A stretch of 64,000 bases of DNA from contig NZ_CP026951.1 of the NCBI RefSeq assembly GCF_003065485.1, positions 2,356,001-2,420,000 on the forward strand, read 5' to 3'. Shown here in pieces: positions 52,112 through 60,800 of the stretch; position 1 is the first letter of the stretch; each line of letters starts with the position of its first letter. The notes under the pieces are model-generated. The model was not told the DNA's origin. It did no database searches and worked only from the letters and a program-made list of their open reading frames with translations. The position numbers were made by a program, and so were the translations under genes. The stretch is from Salinibacterium hongtaonis (lineage in GTDB: Bacteria > Actinomycetota > Actinomycetes > Actinomycetales > Microbacteriaceae).

Positions 52112-52400
52112 GACGCTCCTTCTGGCTGTTGCCGCGTGAAACCTCCGAAAAATTAGCAGCCGACCGACGGTTTAAGAGGGTCGATCCGGGCACACTACGA
52201 GATAAGAACCGCGTTTCTTTCTATATGGCGGCAGTTTTGCGAAATCGCGACGAGACGCTTCACCGAGCGCATTCCGGCAATGGAATGGATCGAAAGGGCC
52301 TCCTCGGCCAAATTCCCGCCGGGGCATCATGTCGGCAACTTCGCCGCGCTCGCGCTACCCAACCCTTGCGCCTCTCGCCGTCTCGGGTCACGTTGTAGCC

Positions 52401-53234
52401 ATGGAATCTTCAGCGAAGAAGGACATCACCAGGCAAATTGTCGTCATCGTCAGCGCACTCATCGCAGTATTCGGCGGCTTTTATGGGTCGGGCGCTGCGG
52501 GCGGCACTCAGATCGCGGATGCCGCAGGCGGAGCGCTTCAAGAGGACTCAACCACGATCGCCCCCGGCGGCCCCGCGTTCGCCATCTGGAGTGTCATCTA
52601 TCTCGGCTTGATCGCGTTCGCCATCTGGCAGGCGCTGCCAGCGCAGCGCAGCGACCGCCGTCAGCGGGCACTCGGCTACCCCATCGCCGCAACCATGCTG
52701 CTCAATGCCGCCTGGATCGCCAGCGTGCAAGCGGGCATCATCTGGCTGAGCGTCGTGATCATCGCCGTGTTGCTCGCCGTCTTGGTATGGGCGTTCCTCG
52801 TCACGCTCCGGCTGCGCCCCCACAGCATCATCGAGTCCATCGTGGTCGACGGCACGATTGGCCTCTACCTGGGGTGGGTGACGATCGCAACCGTGGCCAA
52901 CATCGCTGCAGCTCTCGCGGCATCGGGGTTCGACGGGCTTGGGATCTCAGCCGATGTCTGGGGCAGCATCCTCGCAATCGCCGCCGGCATCATCGGCATC
53001 GGTTATGCCGTGCGCGGCGCAGGTCGCCTCGCACCCACGGCAGCGCTGTGCTGGGCGCTCTCCTGGGTGGCCTTCGCCCGGCTCACCGGAGATCTCATCA
53101 GCACCCCCACTGCGATCAGCGCCATCGTCTCGGCGAGCGTGCTTCTGATCGCGACCTTGGCGATTCGACTGCGCAGCACACGGAGTTCGCGGTTCGCAAC
53201 CACGGGCTCACCGCTGCCGAGCAGGAACCGCTAA
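52401..53234 (+). CDS. Tryptophan-rich/TspO-like membrane protein
   Basis: 277 residues from the ATG at 52401 with about seven helices. The PAFAIWSVIYLGLIAFAIWQ segment resembles the PxWxFxxVW...YxxMG part of the TspO/MBR sensory proteins, and the later LYLGWVTIATVANIAAAL resembles the second conserved helix. Larger than bacterial TspO (about 160 residues) but the size of actinobacterial tryptophan-rich proteins. Ligand unknown. It ends 25 bases before thioredoxin. Confidence 0.75.
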   Translation: MESSAKKDITRQIVVIVSALIAVFGGFYGSGAAGGTQIADAAGGALQEDSTTIAPGGPAFAIWSVIYLGLIAFAIWQALPAQRSDRRQRALGYPIAATMLLNAAWIASVQAGIIWLSVVIIAVLLAVLVWAFLVTLRLRPHSIIESIVVDGTIGLYLGWVTIATVANIAAALAASGFDGLGISADVWGSILAIAAGIIGIGYAVRGAGRLAPTAALCWALSWVAFARLTGDLISTPTAISAIVSASVLLIATLAIRLRSTRSSRFATTGSPLPSRNR

Positions 53235-53259
53235 GCCAGCCCCGCTTAGGCTTAGCCAC

Positions 53260-53637
53260 ATGGCAACCATCGACCTGACCAACGCCGACTTCGAGAAGAC
53301 CGTGACGGCCCCCGGCATCACGCTCGTGGACTTTTGGGCTGAATGGTGCGGCCCCTGCAAGCAGTTCGGCCCGATCTTCGAGCAGGCGAGCGAGACCAAC
53401 ACCGACGTGACCTTCGCCAAGGTCGACACCGAGGCCGAGCAGGCTCTTGCCGCGGCCGCTGGCATCACCTCTATCCCCACCCTGATGGCGTTCCGCGACG
53501 GTGTGCTCGTGTTCTCACAGGCCGGCGCGCTGCCCGCCCCGGCACTCGACGAGGTGATCACCGCCGTTCGTGGCCTCGACATGCAGCAAGTGTGGGCGCA
53601 GATCCGCGCTCAGGAGGCCGAGCAACCGACCGCGTAG
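53260..53637 (+). CDS. trxA: Thioredoxin
   Basis: 125 residues. FWAEWCGPCKQFGPIFEQ holds the standard CGPC site, SIPTLMAFRDG the cis-proline loop, and an acidic C-terminal extension follows. A general dithiol reductant. Paralogue of the CAPC protein at 18163: both end in an xRxLDMQ helix. Confidence 0.92.
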   Translation: MATIDLTNADFEKTVTAPGITLVDFWAEWCGPCKQFGPIFEQASETNTDVTFAKVDTEAEQALAAAAGITSIPTLMAFRDGVLVFSQAGALPAPALDEVITAVRGLDMQQVWAQIRAQEAEQPTA

Positions 53638-53661
53638 GGCTTGCGGCGCCCGCCCCAAGAC

Positions 53662-53725
53662 GGCTGCGCTTCTAGAGGGCTGCGCTTCTAGAGGCATGCG
53701 CTTCTTGAGGGCTGCGCTTCTAGAG
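53662..53725. repeat. Four tandem copies of a ~17-bp unit
   Basis: The unit GGCTGCGCTTCTAGAG recurs four times with small changes (the third reads CATGCGCTTCTTGAG). The last copy overlaps the final codons of the metallopeptidase gene, so the array probably arose by duplication of the gene end into the trxA-peptidase gap. Confidence 0.8.
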
Positions 53726-54592
53726 CGTCTGCGCGGCGAACGTGTCGCAGGCGCCGGTGCCGCCCTCATACCCGGCTTCAAACCACCGCTGCCGCTGCTC
53801 GCTTGATCCGTGCGTCCAGGTGTGCGGATCCACTTCGCCTCCTGCGCTGCTCTGGATGCGGTCGTCGCCGATGACGGATGCCGCATTGAGCGCATCCTGA
53901 ACCTGGGCGCGCGTCACGGGCTCAAGCAGCGTCTGCCCATTGGCATCGGGCACCGAGGATGCCCCGCCAACCCAGGCGCCAGCAAGACAATCCGCTTGCA
54001 GTTCAAGTCGCACCGAGTCAGAAGTCGGGCCGCTGTCGCCTCGCTTCACACGATCCATAACTCCCGTGATGTTTTGGATGTGGTGCCCCCATTCATGCCC
54101 AACGACATACATCTGAGCGAGGGGGCCGCCCTCCGCGCCGAAGCGCGAGCGCAGCTCGTCGTAGAAGCTCACGTCGAGATAGACCGTCGAGTCGCCCGGG
54201 CAATAGAACGGGCCAACCGCGCTCGTGGCGGAGCCGCAGGCCGTCGACACAGACTGCTCAAAGAGCACAAATTCGGGCAGGGCGTAGCCCGACCCCAGCT
54301 CCTGGGCCCAGAAGTCGTCGAGCGACTGGGCAGTGAAGTCGAGCCGACACTCGACAACCGCGTTTGCATCCGCGCCGGTCTCGCACCCCTCCAACGGTGA
54401 ATCCTGCGAGGCCGCGCCCCCACCGCCGAGCGCGTCGCCCCCCACGAGTCCGCTCAAGTCAACCCCCAAAAACGATGAGACGAGCAGGATGACGATGAGA
54501 CCGACTCCGCCGCCTCCAACCGCGAGGCCGGTGTTGCGCCCCCGCTTGCTCACTCGGGAACCGCTACTGCGCGCATTGTCATTGAAAGTCAC
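53720..54592 (-). CDS. Neutral zinc metallopeptidase (YpfJ/KPN_02809 family)
   Basis: 290 residues: short basic N terminus, one transmembrane helix (about 27-47), a Gly-rich linker, then the peptidase domain. VVGHEWGHHIQNITG holds the HExxH zinc site, and RLELQADCLAGAW supplies the third-ligand region. VSTACGSATSAVGPFYCPGD carries paired Cys. Probably acts outside the cytoplasmic membrane on unknown substrates. Confidence 0.9.
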   Translation of the reverse strand: MTFNDNARSSGSRVSKRGRNTGLAVGGGGVGLIVILLVSSFLGVDLSGLVGGDALGGGGAASQDSPLEGCETGADANAVVECRLDFTAQSLDDFWAQELGSGYALPEFVLFEQSVSTACGSATSAVGPFYCPGDSTVYLDVSFYDELRSRFGAEGGPLAQMYVVGHEWGHHIQNITGVMDRVKRGDSGPTSDSVRLELQADCLAGAWVGGASSVPDANGQTLLEPVTRAQVQDALNAASVIGDDRIQSSAGGEVDPHTWTHGSSEQRQRWFEAGYEGGTGACDTFAAQTL

Positions 54593-55133
54593 GCCTCGAA
54601 GGTACCCCGTGACGCCATCCGACAGCCAGCAGAACCACTATCAGTTGGGGTGAAACGACTCGACCCCCCAAATGGGGGGGTATCGCATGAGGAATGTTCG
54701 GCCTAGTGTTGGCCCCCAATCCCCCATTCGGGGGTAACCCCCTATGGGGGCACCGTAGCTCCCACCGCTACGGATCTGCGCCACCAGCATTACCAGATTC
54801 ATCGGATCCACTCACTCCTCAGCCATGCGCGAGGGCATTATTTGGCGTACCCAAATCCGCCCAATGTCTCCTCACGCGTAGTTAGGGGGTAACCGCCCAC
54901 CCGTTCGCTGTTCCCGCAGCGAAGGCCACCCCCGCCGGCCGCACCCTTTCCCGACACCGTTTCGCTTCCCACGGCGAATCGAAGACCGCACCTCCCGGTG
55001 CGTTTTTTGCACACCACGCCCCTCCGCTGGTGTTGTATTGCGCCCTCGATCTGACGCCGACGATGTCCCGGATCACCTCGCCCGCTCACCCCGCGAGCGC
55101 ATTTACCTGTACCCCCGATCTACAGGACGAGCG
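54593..55133 (+). promoter_or_regulatory. Hairpin-rich leader of the surface-polysaccharide operon
   Basis: 540 non-coding bases hold several strong stem-loops: C6/G7 pairing at 54664-54680, C5/G5 pairs at 54720-54735 and 54738-54751, CCGTAGC/GCTACGG near 54753-54773, GCTG/CAGC near 54906-54919, and an intrinsic terminator at 54987-55008. The sugar-phosphate transferase starts 126 bases beyond that terminator. The layout suggests a transcribed, structured leader controlling read-through. No known riboswitch class is evident. Confidence 0.5.
54987..55008 (+). terminator. Intrinsic terminator in the leader of the polysaccharide operon
   Basis: CGCACC-TCCC-GGTGCG followed by six T residues. It lies in the leader on the same strand as the operon and would stop transcription unless antiterminated, or it ends a separate small RNA. 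Confidence 0.75.
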
Positions 55134-56651
55134 ATGACCCATTCCGGAACGAGCCTTCCCCGGCTCTCTAGCCCCACTAACCGCCGCGACCGCGCCCACA
55201 GGTCGCTTCACCTCGTAGAGAACGACCCGGCCCGACCTGTCTCCACGACGTCTGGGCGGTTCTGGGCGCGGCAGTATCGCCACCGACTGCGAGTCACCGA
55301 TAGCGCGATCGTCGCGGGTGTCGTCGCCGCGGCCTTTGCCCTCTCCACTCTCGACTCTCCCCCCGTCACGGGTTCACTCGTTGGCCACGGCCTCATCGCC
55401 GTTGCCGCCGCGACCCTGTGGCTCATCCTGCTGAGCGCCTTCCGCACCCGCGAATACCGAGTTCTGAGCGTGGGCATCACCGAGTACACGCGCCTCGTCA
55501 ATGCCTGCACCACCACATTCGGCATCCTCGCGATCTGCTGCATCATCGCTCAGTCGGGCCCCATCAGCTGGTACTTCATCTCGGCGTTCCCACTGGGCCT
55601 CGTCTCGCTCGTGGTCAGCCGCTGGCTGTGGCGCAAGTGGCTCTCTCATCAGGGGCGGCTCGGGCACTCTCTTTCTCGCGTGATCGTGGTCGGGCGCAAG
55701 GCAGACGTCGACTACGTGATCCGTCAGTTCTCGAGCGCGTCACGGGCGGCCTACGCGGTTGTCGGGGCCGTGGTCGATGGCGGGGCAACTTCCATCGCCG
55801 CCGTGCCGACCCACCACGATCTAGACCAGGTCGCGGCGATGGCAGCGCACCTGGGAGCGGATGCCGTGGTCGTCGCAGGCACTCCGAGCGGCCGGGCAGA
55901 TTTTATCCGCACCCTCTCGTGGCAGCTTGAGGGAACGGCCACCGAACTCATCCTCGCGACCAACCTCGCCAATATCGCTGGGCCGCGGATCCACCTGAGG
56001 CCCATGGAGGGTTTGCCACTGATCCACGTGGAGATTCCGCAGTTCGACGGCGCAAAGCACGTGCTCAAGCGGGCGTTCGACGTGGTCGTTGCCGCGACCG
56101 CCCTGGTGGCGCTGCTGCCCGTGCTGGCCGTGATCGCCGCGGCCGTCCGCCTCGACAGTGCCGGGCCGGCGTTCTTCACGCAGGAACGGGTTGGCCGCGA
56201 CGGCCGGTTGTTCACGATGTGGAAGTTTCGCACGATGACCCAGGAAGCACCCGAAGCGCTCGAGCCGCTGCTGAACCAGAACGAGAGCGGTGGAGTTCTC
56301 TTCAAGATGCGCAATGACCCCAGGGTGACCCGCATCGGAAGGGTCCTGAGGCGGCACTCGCTCGACGAGTTGCCCCAGCTGTGGAACATCATCACAGGGG
56401 ACATGAGTCTGGTGGGGCCCCGGCCACCGCTGGCCCGGGAGGTCGAACAGTACGAAGACCACGTGCACCGTCGCCTCTACATTCGCCCCGGCCTCACCGG
56501 AATGTGGCAGATCAACGGCCGTTCCGACCTGAGCTGGGAGCAAAGCGTGCAGCTGGATCTCTACTACGTGGAGAACTGGTCGCTCGTTGGCGACATTGTG
56601 ATCATGTGGCGCACGGTTCGCCAGGTCAGCCACCCGGTCGGGGCGTACTGA
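55134..56651 (+). CDS. Polyprenyl-phosphate sugar-1-phosphate transferase (WbaP/WcaJ-like)
   Basis: 505 residues from the ATG at 55134 (AGGA upstream). Four N-terminal helices, a Rossmann-like CoA-binding-type domain (about 185-320), a fifth helix, then the bacterial sugar transferase domain: QERVGRDGRLFTMWKFRTM, LRRHSLDELPQLWNI, GDMSLVGPRPP and RPGLTGMWQINGRSDL. It transfers a hexose-1-phosphate to undecaprenyl phosphate and starts a repeat unit of an extracellular polysaccharide. The stop overlaps the next ATG. Confidence 0.93.
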   Translation: MTHSGTSLPRLSSPTNRRDRAHRSLHLVENDPARPVSTTSGRFWARQYRHRLRVTDSAIVAGVVAAAFALSTLDSPPVTGSLVGHGLIAVAAATLWLILLSAFRTREYRVLSVGITEYTRLVNACTTTFGILAICCIIAQSGPISWYFISAFPLGLVSLVVSRWLWRKWLSHQGRLGHSLSRVIVVGRKADVDYVIRQFSSASRAAYAVVGAVVDGGATSIAAVPTHHDLDQVAAMAAHLGADAVVVAGTPSGRADFIRTLSWQLEGTATELILATNLANIAGPRIHLRPMEGLPLIHVEIPQFDGAKHVLKRAFDVVVAATALVALLPVLAVIAAAVRLDSAGPAFFTQERVGRDGRLFTMWKFRTMTQEAPEALEPLLNQNESGGVLFKMRNDPRVTRIGRVLRRHSLDELPQLWNIITGDMSLVGPRPPLAREVEQYEDHVHRRLYIRPGLTGMWQINGRSDLSWEQSVQLDLYYVENWSLVGDIVIMWRTVRQVSHPVGAY

Positions 56652-57850
56652 TGCCGCATTCCCGCAACAACAACGACGGCCGCCCGCTGCATTTCGCCAT
56701 GATCGGAACTCGGGGCGTGCCCGCAACCTATGGCGGATTCGAAACAGCCGTAGAAGAGATCGGCGCACGGCTGGTCGAGCTAGGCAACGAGGTCACCGTG
56801 TACTGCCGCACGGCGGATACAAGCCTCAAGCACTACCGCGGCATGGCCCTCGTGCACCTTCCAGCCCTCAAGCTCAAAGCTGCCGAGACCCTCAGCCATT
56901 CGGCGCTCTCCGTTGGCCACCTCACTTTTTCTCGCCGGCCCGATGTGGCCTTCGTCTTCAACGCGGCGAATGCCCCATTCGTACCCTGGCTGCGCACGCT
57001 CGGAATTCCGACGGCGGTCCACGTTGACGGACTCGAATGGATGCGAGCCAAGTGGCAAGGGCTGGGTCGCCGCTACTACCGCCTCGTCGAGAAGCTAGCG
57101 GTGATGTGGTCAGACGCCCTCATCGCGGACGCCCAGGGGATCGCCGACTACTACGACCGCACTTTCGCGGCCCCCACCGAACTACTCACCTACGGCACGC
57201 GCATCCTCACCGATGTGGGGTCATCCCGCATCGCGGAGTTGGGCCTTGAACCCGGCCGGTATCACCTGGTGGTGGCCCGCTTCGAACCAGAAAACCATGT
57301 GGACATCATCGTGGACGCCTACTCGCGCAGCGCATCCACTCTGCCCCTCATCGTGGTCGGCAGTGCCCCCTACGCGGCGGCCTACACGCACAAGATCACC
57401 GGCCTCGCAGAAGGGGACCCTCGAATTCGACTCCTCGGCGGGGTCTGGGACCAGGTTCAGCTCGACGAGCTGTACGCAAACGCCCTCACCTATGTCCACG
57501 GACATTCGGTCGGGGGTACTAACCCGTCGCTGCTGCGCGCAATGGGAGGTGGGACTTCCGTGCTCGCCTATGACATCGAATTCAATCGGGAGGTGCTCGG
57601 AGACGAAGCCGGGTTCTTCGGATCGGTTTCGTCCCTGACGCACCAGTTTGATGAAGCAGAGAGCGACCCTGACCGTCACGCGGCGGTGGGGCTGCGCCTG
57701 CAGCGACGGGCCCACAACAACTACGACTGGAACGCAGTCGCCGATGGCTACGAGGAGTTGGGTCGGCGACTAGCCGCCGGCTACAGCATCCGGGCTTCAC
57801 GCCCGAACCGAACGACCACCCGAACCGACACAACACCGAGGTTGCCATGA
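56651..57850 (+). CDS. Glycosyltransferase (DUF1972 plus GT4-like)
   Basis: 399 residues from the ATG overlapping the preceding stop. The N-terminal domain has MIGTRGVPATYGGFETAVEE, the DUF1972 signature; the C-terminal half is GT-B with VVARFEPENHVDIIVDAY and HSVGGTNPSLLRAMGGG. This type adds a sugar, often rhamnose or a hexose, onto the lipid-linked first sugar. It overlaps the next gene by four bases (ATGA). Confidence 0.9.
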   Translation: MPHSRNNNDGRPLHFAMIGTRGVPATYGGFETAVEEIGARLVELGNEVTVYCRTADTSLKHYRGMALVHLPALKLKAAETLSHSALSVGHLTFSRRPDVAFVFNAANAPFVPWLRTLGIPTAVHVDGLEWMRAKWQGLGRRYYRLVEKLAVMWSDALIADAQGIADYYDRTFAAPTELLTYGTRILTDVGSSRIAELGLEPGRYHLVVARFEPENHVDIIVDAYSRSASTLPLIVVGSAPYAAAYTHKITGLAEGDPRIRLLGGVWDQVQLDELYANALTYVHGHSVGGTNPSLLRAMGGGTSVLAYDIEFNREVLGDEAGFFGSVSSLTHQFDEAESDPDRHAAVGLRLQRRAHNNYDWNAVADGYEELGRRLAAGYSIRASRPNRTTTRTDTTPRLP

Positions 57851-60800
57851 CCCGCTCAGGTTCTGCGCGAATATCTGCTCTTTCGACAAAGGTTGCCGCA
57901 GCGCTAACGGCCGCGGTACTCATGCTCGCACTGCTGCTCGCAACGCCGCCTCCCGCCATCGCCGACACCGCGCCCGTCGACCCAGCCGTGCCCAAGACGA
58001 TTGCTGCGGATGGTCTGCCGACCGTGCAGATCAACGGGGTCGCATGGTCGCAGGTGATCATAGGAAACACCGTTTATGTGGGCGGCGAATTCACGTCGGC
58101 TAGGCCAGCGGGCTCTGCCCGCGGTGTCAACGAGGTGCCTCGCACGCATCTGCTCGCCTATAACCTCACAACGGGCGCCCTCATCACGACCTTTAATCCC
58201 ACCCTGAACGGCCAGGTCCTCGGCCTTGCAGCATCCCCCGATGGCACCCGGCTTTACGCGGTCGGCGACTTCACCCAGGTCAATGGCACGACCTTCTCTC
58301 GCGCGGTTGCCTTCTCGGTGGCGACAGGGCAGACCATCAACTCGTTCAAGCCGATTCTCAGCACGCAGGGCCGCGCCGTCGTTGCGACGGCAGACACTGT
58401 GTATCTCGGCGGCAACTTCACCAGTGTGAGCGGCGTGGCTCGCAACCGGGTGGCCGCCGTAGCCGCGTCGAATGGCGCAGTGCTGCCCTTTAACGCGAAT
58501 GCCAACAGCGCGGTCAATGCTCTTGCGCTCACTAAGAATGGCGCCAAGCTCATCGTGGGTGGCAAGTATTCGACGCTCGGCGGCGCAGCGGCGCGTGGTC
58601 TGGGAGCCGTGGATCCCACCAGCGGCGCGGTGCAACCGTGGGCTATCAACAACACAATTTATGCATCCGGCGAAAGCGCCGCATTTGTGAGCCTCTATGC
58701 CGACGACGACGCGGTCTACGGCACGGCCTGGGCGTGGGGAAAGGACGACGGCAACCTCGAGGGTGTGTTCAGCGCCAACCCCGACACGGGTGCCATCATC
58801 TGGCTTAACGACTGCCACGGAGACACATATTCGGTCTACCCGATGGGCGACGTCGTGTACTCGGTGGGCCATGCGCACTACTGCGGCAATATTGGCGGCT
58901 TTCCCCAGCCCGACCCGTGGGTCTTTCACCGCGCGACAGCCACAACCAAGGCCGCTACCGGCACGGTTACCCGGGATCCGCACGGCTACTACAACTTTGA
59001 AGGCAACCCCAGCCCGACCCTCTTGAACTGGTTCCCCAACCTGAACGCTGGCACATATACGGGGCAGAACCAGGGGCCGTGGCACATCACCGGCAACGGA
59101 CAGTACGTGGTGCAGGGTGGCGAGTTCACGACGGTCAACGGTGTTGCCCAGCAGGGACTCGTGCGCTTTGCCGTCTCGAGCATTGCGCCCAACAAAATAG
59201 GGCCGCAGTCGAATGAGGGCCTCACGCCCAGCGTCGTGTCGTTCAGGACCGGGGAGGCCCGCGTCTCCTGGCAGGCGACCTCCGACCGGGACAACAGCGA
59301 CCTCACTTATAAGGTCACTCGCAACGGAGTTGTCGTTCACACCGTGGTGCAGTCGTCGAACTTCTGGACCAGACCGACCATGGGCTTCACCGACACCGGT
59401 CTCGCACCGGGGTCGAGACACCTCTATCGCGTCTACGCCTACGATCCGTTCGGCAACGAGGCAAGTAGAACCGCGATCTATGTGACGATCGCCACGGCCG
59501 ATGCCTCCAACGACTACGCCGAAGCGGTCGCAGCTGACGATCCCTCGTACTACTGGCCGCTCGATGAGCCGAGCGGGACCGTGGCCTATGACCACGAGGG
59601 GTTCAGTGATCTCACCCTGGGGAGCGGCGTGGCGCGAGGAGCCGCCGGGGCCGTCTCCGGCAATGCCGCCTCCGACTTTGACGGCACCTCATCGGGATTC
59701 GGGACGACAGCTTCCCCCAGCGCTGGCCCGAGTTCCTTCACGGTCGAAGCCTGGATCAACACCACCACTGACAGGGGTGGCAAGATCATCGGCTTCGGCA
59801 ACAGCGCTACGGGCAACAGCGGAAACTACGACCGCCACGTCTATATGGATAACTCTGGCCGCATCTGGTTCGGAGTCCACCCCGGCGCCGTGCGCACGGT
59901 CAACAGCTCGGCATCCTTCAACAACGGAGCGTGGCACCACGTCGCCGCATCACTCGGCGCCAACGGCATGCGTCTTTTTGTAGACGGAAACCTCGTCGGA
60001 AGCAGAGACGACGTCACGAGCGCGCAAGCCTACGACGGCGTCTGGCGCGTGGGAGGAGACAACACCGGCGGCTGGTCGTCTCAGCCCTCAAGCAACTACT
60101 TCGAGGGCGCGATCGATGAGGTCGCCGTCTACCCCACCGTGCTCACCCGATCTGATCTCGTGTCGCACTACGTGGCATCCGGTCGCACCTCGCCGCTGCC
60201 CCCCGCGCCCACGGACAACTATGGCAAGGCCGTCTACGACAACGACCCGACGCTGTATTGGCGACTCAACGACACGACGGGAACCGCCGTCGCCGACTCC
60301 GGCCCCAACGGAAACCCCGGCGTGTTCAGCGGAGGCGTGACCAAGAACGTGGCGGGCGCGATCACGGGCACCTCCAACCGAGCGGTGAACTTCGGCGGCA
60401 CGTCCGGCGTGGCCGGCAGCTCCGAGCAGTTCACCAACCCGTCGACCTACTCGCTCGAGACCTGGTTCAAGACCACGACGACCCAGGGCGGAAAACTCAT
60501 CGGGTTCGGAGACCAACGCACCGCGCTCTCGAGCAACTACGACCGTCACATCTATATGCAAGACGATGGGGCACTCGTGTTCGGAGCGTGGACCGGTTCA
60601 GCCAACACGATCACGAGCCCGACCGGTCTGAACAATGGCGAATGGCACCACGCCGTTGGCACCCAGTCCTCGGCGGGGATGGCGCTCTACGTTGACGGGG
60701 TTCTCGTGGGAACCAACCCTGCGACGAGCGCCCAGGAATACTCCGGGTACTGGCGCATCGGCGGCGACACGACATGGGGATCCAGCAGCAGCTACTTCGC

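Noticed and set aside
57904-59595. 563-codon minus-strand frame (with a second at 61840-63078)
   Set aside because: Both lie opposite a clearly structured secreted protein; Arg/Val/Asp-rich, with no domains or ribosome-binding sites.
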